Origin: Owenia fusiformis
Lineage: Eukaryota > Annelida > Polychaeta > Sabellida > Oweniidae
Assembly: GCA_903813345.2 (NCBI GenBank)
Contig: CAIIXF020000010.1
Span: 27,244,425-27,304,424, forward strand
Length of the DNA: 60,000 nucleotides
Direction of reading: 5' to 3'
Below the pieces are notes generated by a model. That model was not told the origin of the DNA. It worked only from the letters and a program-made list of their open reading frames with translations, and made no database searches. The position numbers and the translations under genes were made by a program. This document shows, piece by piece, positions 36,388-46,830 of the stretch (position 1 is its first letter; every line of letters begins with the position of its first letter).

Positions 36388-37140
36388 CATATTGCACATT
36401 GATAGTCTTGCAGTAAAACTACATATCAGTGCATTGATAGTATTGCAGAAACGCTACAAACCTGTGTATTAATAGTGTTGTAGTAAGGCCATATACATGT
36501 GGATTGATAGTGTTGTATTAAGGCTATATGCCTGTGCATCGATAGTGTTGTAGTAAGGCTATATGTCTATGCATTGATAGTGTTGTAGTAAGGCTTAATG
36601 TCTATACATTGATAATGTTGTAGTAAGGCTATATGCCTGTATATTGATAGTGTTGTAGTAAGGATATATGCCTGTGCATTGATAGTGTTGTAGTAAGGCT
36701 ATATACCTGTGCATTGATAGTGTTGTATTAAGGTTATATGCCTGTGTATTAATAGCGTTGTAGTAAGGCTATATGTCTATGCATTGATAGTGTTGTAGTA
36801 AGGCTATGTTGTGCATTGATTGTGTTGTAGTAAGGCTATATGCATGTGCATTGATAGTGTTGTAGTAAGGCTATATGCCTGTGCATTGATAGTGTAGTAA
36901 GGCTACATGCCTGTCCATTGATAGTGTTGTAGTAAGTCTACATGTCTATGCATTGAATGTGTTGTAGTAAGGCTATATGCCTGTGCATTGATAGTGTTGT
37001 ATAGGCACATGCCTGTGCATTGAATGTGTTGTAGTAAGGCTATATACCTGTGCATTGATAGTGTTGTAGTAAGGCTACATGTATATGCATTGACTGTGTT
37101 GTAGTAAGGCTATATGCCTGTGCATTGATAATGTTATAGT
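36388..37140. repeat. 35-bp minisatellite, about 21 copies
   Basis: The unit is GTGCATTGATAGTGTTGTAG followed by TAAGGCTATATGCCT. Copies vary at the last ten bases and a few are shortened (about 36890 and 36997). Confidence 0.95.
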
Positions 37141-37519
37141 AAATCTCTGTGGGGGTGATCCCTATATTCAATAAGTATTATGATTTCTGATACTGATTTG
37201 CTGATTCACAGATATGTTCATCTAGCAGGTTTTACTATACTCCCTATCTGGTCATAATAATCAATATATAATTGGATTGAATCAGGTTTCATCTTTATCA
37301 AAGATTTCTTTGAGAAAGAGATCATTTCAAAAGTTCGGATATTTTTCATAAGACACTCAAAAATAAGAGAAATTGGATTGTTGAGTAATGTGTAATCAAA
37401 AAAGCAATAATGACTATATGTAAAGACTTTGACAATACAAAAGTCAAATACCTGAATAGTTTGAACAGAAAAATTAAATGATAAGAAAGCAAAATTCTTT
37501 TACAATGAATTGATTAACT

Positions 37520-38030
37520 TCAAATTCAAAAAGAAAAAACATAAATGAGTTTAAATGGAACAAGGAACTTAATATTCAAGATAACAAAATCTGGAACAAT
37601 ATTTACTTCCAAAAAACTATTAATCTAAATTACAGATATTTTGCAGAATTTAATTTTAAGCTTTTGAATAATTTACTTAAATTTGGTCTCTAGGTGGAAC
37701 AGCAATGTCTAAAGTTCCTGCTCCATATGTAACTGCAGCCATACTTCAAAGCATTTGCTTTTTAAATGTAAAAGGTAACTCAATATGGGAAAAATTCAGT
37801 CAAGTTCTAAAATTTCATATCAAATATAAACATCTAATCATTGGTTGGCCTCTAGGAAACAACATAACCCACTACAGAAACATTCTTATTACGATAATTT
37901 GTTTGGCAATCTACACTAAGAGGTGTGAGCTGTCAGAGGATATTAAAAAATGGAAAAATGTTGATCTAAATTTATTATATTTAGAAATATTTTATATTAT
38001 AAACATATATTTTTAAAGATTGACAGTGAG
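37520..38030 (+). pseudogene. LINE (non-LTR retrotransposon) ORF2 C-terminal remnant
   Basis: The frame through 37555-37690 reads WNKELNIQDNKIWNNIYF, then YFAEFNFKLLNNLLKFG, before a stop. This resembles the region after the reverse transcriptase palm in many invertebrate LINEs, where a KWE.EL...W..IF...F...IL pattern precedes the terminal Cys/His segment. A second frame (37705-38016) continues with SIWEKFSQVLKF, IIGWPLGNN and an Ile/Leu-rich NILITIICLAIYTKR block, typical of the far C-terminus. The expected CxxC..H block is not seen between them, and the frame breaks, so the copy is dead and 5'-truncated. The assignment rests on remembered pattern similarity. Confidence 0.6.
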
Positions 38031-38690
38031 TATCATTTTGTTAAATGGGTTTCATCAATCATAAAATGAATGTTTATCTTTGAATTCTTTGTATCATTTT
38101 GTATCACTGATGTGTCTATAAAAACAGAACTAAAAAAATCAATAAAAAAATAGTCAAATAGAAATAATAGTCTTCATATACAATGATACATATGTATATG
38201 AAAACAAAAATAGGGTCGTTAGAGGTTACTGTTGGAAAGTGATTTTTGCAATGGGTTTTACTTACAAAGATGGCTTTGACCTTTGGAGAAAGATTTTCAA
38301 AATGATGTGCAGTTACCTCTTGTTTAAATGACTTATTTGACTATTCTGGGATACAAAACCTTCAGGAAGGACAGAGATTTGTCAGTTTGTGGGATAATTT
38401 AGATATGAGTTAGACAGACAACAGCATCAACTAGGATTGGATTTAGTTTGGGGTAAGAACAGATGATGCTGAAGTATTGCTTCAAATTGGATTCTTTCGT
38501 GATGTTCACAAAAAAGCTAACAATGTTATCAACAATATGATATAATCTATATCATTTATTATGCACCATTTTAAACTGTTTACATTTATATAAATCATTT
38601 CAAATAAGATTGTATTGCAAATGGCATGTTTGCCAAAATGTAAGTTTACAAAAAACGAAAATTGTTTGCCCATACTTTACTAATATCTTT
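38031..38690. other. Intergenic region, no gene seen
   Basis: AT-rich. An A-rich stretch at about 38125-38160 could be part of the tail of the upstream LINE remnant. Confidence 0.4.
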
Positions 38691-38699
38691 GAGATATAT

Positions 38700-38915
38700 T
38701 GCATTTTGACATGCCTATTTAGCAGTACTGTACATCTTTGAGACAGTTAATATATTGCATTTTGATATTTAAGCAGCAAGTATTGTACATAGTTAAGAGT
38801 TAAGACAGTAAATGTATATTTCATTTTGACTATGACTATTTAGCAGTACTGTACATCTTTGAGACAGTTAATATATTGCATTTTGATATTTAACCAGCAA
38901 GTATTGTACATAGTA
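38700..38915. repeat. Tandem duplication of ~118 bp
   Basis: ATTTAGCAGTACTGTACATC through AGCAAGTATTGTACATAGT occurs twice (about 38718-38796 and 38838-38914), separated by a short insertion. Confidence 0.85.
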
Positions 38916-40079
38916 TTTGCAAGTGAGGAAGTACAAAAAAACATTTACACATGCTGAAATAAACTACAACTACCTATTTAATTAAATAAAATTATGTTTT
39001 TTGAAATGTATTTCCTGGTATACTTGACAAAAATACTTACGCCTTTCCATCCCCTGACAATATTACAGTTGAACACCATTTTGAACACCATGTGCAAGAC
39101 ATTTTATTACAGACCTCCAAATGAAAATACCTGTTTTTTGCTTTTTACACATTATAATTTTAACAATGACCTTGGTTCTATATTCCAATCACTATTGGTT
39201 TTTTAACAATAATCAATCATCCAATGATATATTAAGCCATAAACTATAAAATCTCAGTCTTATATCTTTATATCTTATCTTTTTCTCATCAGAAAAGCAT
39301 ATATTTGAAATTCATATTTATATGTATCTTAAAAAACCAATAGACTTGGACATGAAACTCATTTTCTGTTCATATAGAAGAAAGTGAATTAATTACTGAA
39401 AAAGCTGTGAGCAGTTTTTTTCAATTTTAGAACAGTATAACTAAAATTTTGTCAAGCTAAGTATTTTAAGAAAAGAAGGTCTATGTATCATGAGTGAAAT
39501 ATCTTAGGGTTATTTTAGGATATAAAATTACAGCTTTTATTATACTCCTAGAAATAAACATCAGGCTATAAGTTCTCCAGAAATGAGTGCCTCGATGCCA
39601 TAATTGCCCATTATGATTCTATAGTTTTTGCACTAAGATGAAAGGCTATATTTCTTGAAGTTAAAGCATCATACATGTTATGCCATACATTGAGCAATTA
39701 CACAGATCTTATTGACAAACAACTGGCCAGTCAAACAACTGATCTAATACTGATCTTGTTGAGCATAAGAATTAACAGGTAAACTCGGGAATATGTTATA
39801 CTGTAAATGATAATGGAAAAACATACAGATAAATGCTGCCAAAGATTGACTTATGGAATAAAACATACAAGAGTTATAAACAATAGACATTTTGCAAAGG
39901 AACATGTTTTATAGCAAAGTCTTTGATTTTCTCACTCTCAAACATGAATTTGATAAATGTACACTAATATTTGAATTATATATCAGTACTACGAAGATAA
40001 TTTGGGAACTTGATGTAAGGTGTATAAACCATGATGATTGTCTCAGCAGCAAGTGGTTCACACTGATCATACCTAGTTT
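38916..40079. other. Intergenic region, no gene seen
   Basis: Open frames (38994-39206, 39892-40140) are rich in Phe, Leu, Ile and Asn, as expected from AT-rich DNA, and lack recognisable motifs. Confidence 0.45.
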
Positions 40080-40760
40080 TCCTCTTTGGTTCAAATTGGC
40101 CATGTCGAAGATTCTTTTGTTCATATTGGTCACATCTTAGTTTTCTTCTTTGGTTCGGCCATGTCTAAGATTTCTTCTTTTGTTCATATTGGTCATATCT
40201 AGTTTTCTTCTTTGGTTCGGCCATGTCTAAGATTTCTTCTTTTGTTCATATTGGTCATATCTAGTTTTCTTCTTTGGTTCGGCCATGTCTAAGATTTCTT
40301 CTTTTGTTCATATTGGTCATATCTAGTTTTTTTCTTTGGTTCGGCCATGTCTAAGATTTCTTCTTTTGTTCATATTGGTCATATCTAGTTTTCTTCTTTG
40401 GTTCGGCCATGTCTAAGATTTCTTCTTTTGTTCATATTGGTCATATCTAGTTTTCTTCTTTGGTTCGGCCATGTCTAAGATTTCTTCTTTTGTTCATATT
40501 GGTCATATCTAGTTTTCTTCTTTGGTTCGGCCATGTCTAAGAGTTCTTCTTTTGTTCATATTGATCATATCTAGTTTTCTTCTGATGGAACATATCTAGT
40601 TTTCTTCTTGGGTTCAAATTGGTCATATCTAAGATTTCTTCTTTGGTTATCATTTTCCAAATCCAGTTTTCTTTGTTTCACATTGGTCATATCTAGTTTT
40701 CTTTGGTCCAAATATGTAAAAGTTCTTATTTTAGTTCACGTTGGTCACATCTTTTGTTCA
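40080..40760. repeat. 60-bp minisatellite just 3' of LicD copy 2
   Basis: The unit includes TTCGGCCATGTCTAAGATTT then CTTCTTTTGTTCATATTGGT and CATATCTAGTTTTCTTCTTT. About eight near-identical copies run to about 40580, then shortened and altered copies continue to 40760. The last bases are about 36 bp beyond the stop codon of the LicD copy 2 gene, so the array may lie in its 3' UTR. Confidence 0.95.
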
Positions 40761-40795
40761 CATTGCTTATAATTCTTAGTTAACATAATTAAGAA

Positions 40796-41644
40796 TTAAG
40801 GATAACTACTTTGACAAGATTCTGGTAACTGAAATGTTTGTAACGTCCATTCAGCTACATTTAAGTTTTCTGTCACAATCCCATTGGAGCAGGTACGTTT
40901 GACAAAGGGGAATTTATCCTCCAATATTTTACATGGCACAGATTTCTGACTGAACGTGAATAGAGGAAGCTCATTAATATGGCTAAATGACCTTGAGGCA
41001 CACATATGGATGTCATAATTTGTAGATAGCACTTCATATGTTTTACATGGTGCATTTAAAGTCATCCCTTCAAATGGTCGCTTTTGTAATGGGAACACAT
41101 CAGTCTTTTGAAAACAAAACTCTGATTTATATTGTGGGTTTTCATCCCAAATATGGGTTTGGTTCTCCTCAAAGAAGAATATGTCTATATATGGCCATTT
41201 AAAAGACCTGTGTGTAAATTTTCCGGCAGCCTTACTGTAAAACTTCCATCCAGTTGTACGTAACGCATCACTTTCGTAAAGCTGAAACTCAGGTCCTAAT
41301 GGCTCAATGGCTTTCTTAAAATCATCTATTTGTGTGGAGTTGAGAATGAAATCTGTATCATCATCCCAAGGAATTAGCCCATGGTGACGATATGATCCAA
41401 TCAAAGTACCTCCATACATCATGTAAGTAATATTTCCCGCTTCTAATGCACCGACAAAAACTTCCAAAGTTTTTCTCATTAATTCACGATCTTTAGGTGT
41501 AAGCACAGGTTGGTAAAATGTCTCTGGAGGCCAGAAGCCATGGTTAAGTTGCATTACTGCGAAAAATAGATTGATCAACAAACAAAGGAAGTTCAAAACA
41601 AGAATGTGTCGCAAATCACACATTTTCTTCATTCTCTTCAACAT
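40796..41644 (-). CDS. LicD/fukutin-related phosphotransferase-like protein, copy 2
   Basis: Paralogue of the gene at 2063-3088, same strand, 282 aa with no long C-terminal tail. A short basic start (MLKRMKKM) is followed by a hydrophobic segment (about residues 13-33), predicting a type II Golgi membrane protein. Signature blocks in order: GTLIGSYRHHG then PWDDDTDF (the acidic cluster expected to bind metal and the nucleotide donor), WPYIDIFFF, THIWDENPQY, FPLQKRPFEGM and SFSHINELPLF. Cysteines in the last third are shared with copy 1 and suggest disulphides in a luminal domain. The likely reaction is transfer of a phospho-alditol or phosphocholine group to a glycan, but the substrate is unknown. 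The coding region is one exon. The gene looks intact, with no frameshift or missing signature residue; one position in the acidic block differs from copy 1 (WDDDTD against WDDDID). Confidence 0.92.
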   Translation of the reverse strand: MLKRMKKMCDLRHILVLNFLCLLINLFFAVMQLNHGFWPPETFYQPVLTPKDRELMRKTLEVFVGALEAGNITYMMYGGTLIGSYRHHGLIPWDDDTDFILNSTQIDDFKKAIEPLGPEFQLYESDALRTTGWKFYSKAAGKFTHRSFKWPYIDIFFFEENQTHIWDENPQYKSEFCFQKTDVFPLQKRPFEGMTLNAPCKTYEVLSTNYDIHMCASRSFSHINELPLFTFSQKSVPCKILEDKFPFVKRTCSNGIVTENLNVAEWTLQTFQLPESCQSSYP

Positions 41645-41833
41645 TCTAGTGGATCAGGAGTTCTTTAGCTCAAAAATATACTCTAAATATCCGAGGTCAA
41701 AATTTGCTGTGATTCTTGGGGAGATTATAGTCGAGGAAGCATCTAGAGTCGTTGGCAAATCTGCTTCATTAAAGCTGTGTAGGTTTACTGACAGTTCCCA
41801 TCAGAACACTCAGTACTTGTTAGCTGTAATATC
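41645..41833 (-). other. 5' leader of LicD copy 2 with splice acceptor
   Basis: On the minus strand TGTATTTTCAG ends just before 41833, a good acceptor, about 190 bases upstream of the ATG. The same layout in copy 1 suggests that both genes have a non-coding first exon and that the duplication included this intron boundary. Confidence 0.5.
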
Positions 41834-42046
41834 CTGAAAATACATTGAGATAATTAAGAATTGGAGAATAATTTATACATAAATTGTTCTAAACTTATTC
41901 AATAGTAATATTTATTCATTACTATACAAGTTTCATGTTTGATTATTAATCTATTATGCTATCTATATCATTTCCTTCAATATCCATAACATAACAGGCA
42001 ATTACATAAATCATCACCATTACAAGACCAACATAACATGCATGTA

Positions 42047-42665
42047 CAGGGTGTCAAATGGCGTTGTGCCCCCTATCCCCAGCATAAACTAGAAGAGGTA
42101 CACATGCATACTATATACCATTGGAAAGAGCATTTAATTGTTCTTAGAGTGTGAAAAGATGAAGATGGATGATAGATTTGGACCAACTTTTAAAAGAGAG
42201 TTTGACTATCCCCCGCAGCTTTAAACGGCTGCCAGTCAGGCTGGATATCAAGTTAAAAGGGCATTGAAAAGAGCAATGTCTTGAGCAGAGATCTCAATAC
42301 TTTTTGAGGTTCTCCTGGAGGATATCTATGGAATATCTGTTCTCTACAGCTTCAACTTCCATAAATAGCTCTGTTTTATCCATTAATATGGGCTCAATTT
42401 GAACTGAAGCATTTAAGTCAGAGTTGTTGCTCGGGTATTCACCAATACCAAAAAGGTCTATGCAGGAATTTTTAAAAATCAATAAAAATAGCACTATACT
42501 GGTGCATTTCAAATGCTTATGAAACTTTGTAGCAATATCTGACCCTGGTCATCTAGGGTTCATTTTATCCAAAATTGAATGCTCTTTCTAATGATATATA
42601 TAATGTATGTGTACTTCTCCTCATTAATGCTGTGGAAGGGGGGCACAACGCCATTTGACACCCTG
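42047..42665. mobile_element. 619-bp mariner-type MITE flanked by TA
   Basis: The left end CAGGGTGTCAAATGGCGTTG and the right end CAACGCCATTTGACACCCTG are exact complements. TA flanks both (42045-42046, 42666-42667). Inverted similarity extends about 110 bp through GGGGGCACAACG, GTGTACTTCTCC and GAGCATTTAA-type words. The CAGGGTGT terminus is shared with the mariner-type element at 15306-16757. No transposase is present; the open frame at 42294-42512 has no known motif. Confidence 0.9.
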
Positions 42666-42667
42666 TA

Positions 42668-45600
42668 CATATGCAATGAATTGTCTCAGATTTTAATATA
42701 TCAACATAAAGCATTCTTTGATGCTAATTTCAGTTCTAATCATGGTATTCATATAAAGTTTATACAAAGAAATCCATCTAGTATTGAAATAACTGGACCT
42801 TCTTATTTTTGGTGGTCCTTCTATTCTACTTGTTCTATTTTAGTTCAACACCTTACCAAAATAGACAATTTTGCAATTCTTAACAGAGCATTTGTTGTTT
42901 TCACAATACAAGTAAGTGAACACAATTGATTCCGGCAGTCATCGAAGGGAATACCTGTCACTTGACACAAGCCTTGAACCAGGCAGCCAATCAGGTTCAT
43001 GATGAACAAATTTAACGACCAATCAGATAGCAGAGCATTTCCCCGGTTTATTCAACCTTCAGATTTAATTAACTTCGATGAAAATAATTCCACACTTCAG
43101 TGAACCGAAGGTGAGTGCATTAGTACTGACATTATGTCAAACGAATGTAGAATTTCACCATATTGAATGGCCTATCATTATTTATTCAGATTCAAACATA
43201 AAAATGAAGACCTTGTTCAGAGAATTGGGGACTGAGGTCAATGAAATAACCAAAAGATTGGTATTGATATGGCGAACTGAATTGAACACATGTTTCTCTT
43301 CAACCAGTCATCAAAAGATTCTGAAAATGTTACACATCGTCAATCCAATGACCATCTTTTGAATGGTAACAGTTAAATCTGAAAAAAAAATTTACATTTT
43401 TCTCTACACTTCTTTTGTTCTTGGTATCATATATTCAGAAGGAAATGAAACATTTATCCGAACCTCATTGGAACAAAATGACATATACACAACATGTTTA
43501 GGTCTCAAAATATTGCAATTGTGCAAAGGAAAACTGTGCTCACTTCTGAAGATATCAATATCCACTCATGGATATAAATGATATTTTTTCAAAACCATAG
43601 GATATTCTTAGAATACTTCTTTGATCCAGTTTGTTACTTAAGCTATGTGTTATTGTTTAATGTTTATGTATTTGTATTTAGTATATATGAGCCAATTCTC
43701 CAAGACAAGTTACAAGAACAATGAGGTACTATTAAATAGAATGTCAAGGTAGCCTTAGTACTAAAGCACTTGAAATGTATATAGCATAGATACACTCCCC
43801 TCCATAAGTTTGGCAACTGGAAGTTTTCACTGGATAGCATATCAAAGTCTGTCAATATTTGGACCTTGATTTTGATTTTAATTAAAATAGTCTGGAAATT
43901 AATGGCTTTTATTGGTAACTTTCACGAGTGAACCAAAAGATGCCTTCCAGATACCAAACTTATGGAAAGGAGTGTATATATTTGATATCTGATTGCTACA
44001 TTTAAGCTATATTTATAAATTATAATATATCTTTATTACTTATGTTAATCTGTTAATTGAAATATAACCGAGATATACATGCTATATATCATAAGTGAGT
44101 GAAATAATTCAATTATAAGTTATAGGTTAGCTATAAGTGAGATTGTGAAAGATATTTATACCTCATAATATCAGTTTATAAGGAAAATGCTAGTTATTCT
44201 ATGTTTTTATCAAAGATAGTGGTCACATCAAGTACATTATGATTTAGAGTACTAGTGAACCTGGAAGGGCCAAGTTGCATACATGTATTGTATGAATATA
44301 GTGTTTAGAAAGTCTAGCCCATCCTGTTACATGCCTAGTTATAACATATCAGTTCAACATGTGCCACTCTTGCAATAAACAAGGCAGTAGCATAAACACA
44401 TGTCATATTTTAGGATGTCATTTTTTGGAATAAATCTAGCAAAATGTGTTATCTTAAGGAAATACACATTATAAGACATGGAATGTCAATTGTTGCAGTG
44501 ATTGGGGTTTTAAGGGTAACATTGATGAAATATTTTGGAGGGGAAGGCTTCAGTCCAGAAACAAGGAAACGTGATACCCTCCCACCTAAATATATTCTAA
44601 CATTTACAGCCCTTTCCCAATAGACCATGAAAAATAAAATTTTTGTAAATTCTTTAGTGAGAAAATTTTCAACTTCTTGTTCATCCATTACTTCCATCCT
44701 TCCATATCTCTAAGCCAATAAACAACACAAAAAGTGAAGAATGTATTGTTTGAGGCAAATAGGATTGAAAGTGTAAAAACATATTTTTTTGTCTTTGATT
44801 CATTGCAACACAAGGTTTGAAGGTATTTCTTATAATTTATTAGGTCAAGAAGACTTTAGCCTAATCTCCTAAAGTGCACCGTTTTTTAGAGTTTTAAAAT
44901 TGATCAAGATATTTAATGATCAAGTAACATTCAAAAACATGAAAGTGTGGGGGAGGGGGGAGTTTGAGCATTGAGTTCACATCCCCTCTTAGTGCAAATG
45001 TACTGAGTGAAGAGATTGATGATTTATGATTATGACCTTCCTCCATCACTGTATGAAACATAAAGCTGGCATTACATGTATGTCATTGCCATCTATATTC
45101 AGAGAATATACAATGATATAACACATTTCACTAACATTAAAATTGATATTGGGTACTATCTAGACACTATGACTGAAATATATATTAAGAGCAAAAATAG
45201 TGAAAATGAAATAATTGGTATTGTAAAATGATTTGAATGGGAACCATTAGTGTCAATAGATAGATTATAATATAATTAATTACCCTATTATAGTATAAGC
45301 ATATAGCTCAATGACATGTATGTTGCACTGACAAAAAGCTATATTGACATCAAACCAAATTGCACTTAAATGACAAACTATTTTGCAGTAATTACATATT
45401 ATAATTGTGTTATTGCATTTTTTATTGAACAGAATATTCAATAGGATATGTTCAATAAGAAAAAATGCACTTTAGTCTAATTTAATTTTTCGACCCAACC
45501 TGTTCTCAGAGCAAAATGATGCTCAGAAAATAACAATATATTTTAAAGTGATATTAAATAGAGTTTATGGTATAAACAGTAGACATATACACATATATAT

Positions 45601-46083
45601 ATACATATAATATTGAAGTTTATCTAAAAAAATTCAAAATCATAATTAAAGATATCATTATATTGAACATCACAAGACCAAAACTACATACCATAAGTAA
45701 TCCATAATACCTAATTTTAATTGTATTATATCCTAATATATTCAATGAATAAGAACTTAAATTATATACAATAACTAGTACATGTAGTTTGTTGGATGCT
45801 ACTGACCTATGTGATAATCAGTTAGTCTGGAGATAATCCGGGTGGAAATTATCTAATGTTAATCCAAACCCTCTTGATGGGTCATGTGATCTATACATAG
45901 GGATAATATTACGTAATCCTCTTGATAATTTTTTCATGAGATATTACCTAATACTTTTTCTTCAAATATGTGATGATATCAGCTATATATCAGACTAGTG
46001 TTTTAAAGTTATATCTCGAAGAAATTCTTTCATTTTTAGAAAGTTTTAAGTGGATCTGTTCTTTTCTTAGAACCAATCCACCT
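42668..46083. other. Gene-poor region with weak exon candidates
   Basis: At 42732-42910 (plus) a TAATTTCAG acceptor and an ACAATACAA/GTAAGT donor bound a stop-free segment reading GIHIKFIQRNPSSIEITGPS, then YFWWSFYSTCS. At 43078 an ATG followed 33 bases later by CCGAAG/GTGAGT could be a short first exon, with a CCAAT-type box 60 bp upstream. Neither resembles a protein I know, and both could be chance in AT-rich DNA. The frames at 43078-43362, 43363-43581 and 44449-44697 are unrecognised. Confidence 0.2.
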
Positions 46084-46084
46084 A

Positions 46085-46830
46085 CTAAATTCAAATTGAG
46101 TATGTGAGTAAAGCTGTATGAAAACAAATGACTACAATTAAATTTGAATTGAGTATGTGAGTAAAACTGTATAAAAACAAATGACTAAAATTAAATTTGA
46201 ATTGAGTATGTGAGTAAAACTGTATAAAAACAAATGACTACAATTAAATTAGAATTGAGTATGTGAGTAAAACTGTATAAAAACAAATGACTACAATTAA
46301 GTTAGAATTGAGTATGTGAGTAAAGCTGTATAAAAACAAATGACTACAATTAAATTTGAATTGAGTATGTGAGTAAAACTGTATAAAAACAAATGACTAC
46401 AATTAAATTAGAATTGAGTATGTGAGTAAAACTGTATAAAAACAAATGACTACAATTAAGTTAGAATTGAGTATGTGAGTAAAGCTGTATAAAAACAAAT
46501 GACTACAATTAAATTTGAATTGAGTATGTGAGTAAAACTGTATAAAAACAAAGGACTACAATTAAATTAGAATTGAGTATGTGAGTAAAACTGTATAAAA
46601 ACAAATGACTACAATTAAATTTGAATTGAGTATGTGAGTAAAACTGTATAAAACAAATGACTACAATTAAATTAGAATTGAGTATGTGAGTAAAACTGTA
46701 TAAAAACAAATGACTACAATTAAATTTGAATTGAGTATGTGAGTAAAACTGTATAAAAACAAATGACTACAATTAAATTAGAATTGAATATGTAAGTAAA
46801 GCTGCGTAAAAACAAATGACTACCCTTATG
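46085..46830. repeat. 53-bp minisatellite, 14 copies, with higher-order order
   Basis: The unit reads AATTGAGTATGTGAGTAAAA, then CTGTATAAAAACAAATGACT and ACAATTAAATTTG. Three variants (ATTTG, ATTAG and GTTAG before AATTGAG) occur as a repeating trimer in the first half and as a dimer in the second. Confidence 0.95.

Noticed and set aside
42294-42512. Minus-strand frame with a hydrophobic start inside the 619-bp MITE
   Set aside because: Lies inside a short TA-flanked element with no transposase motif. The hydrophobic start is typical of AT-rich DNA.
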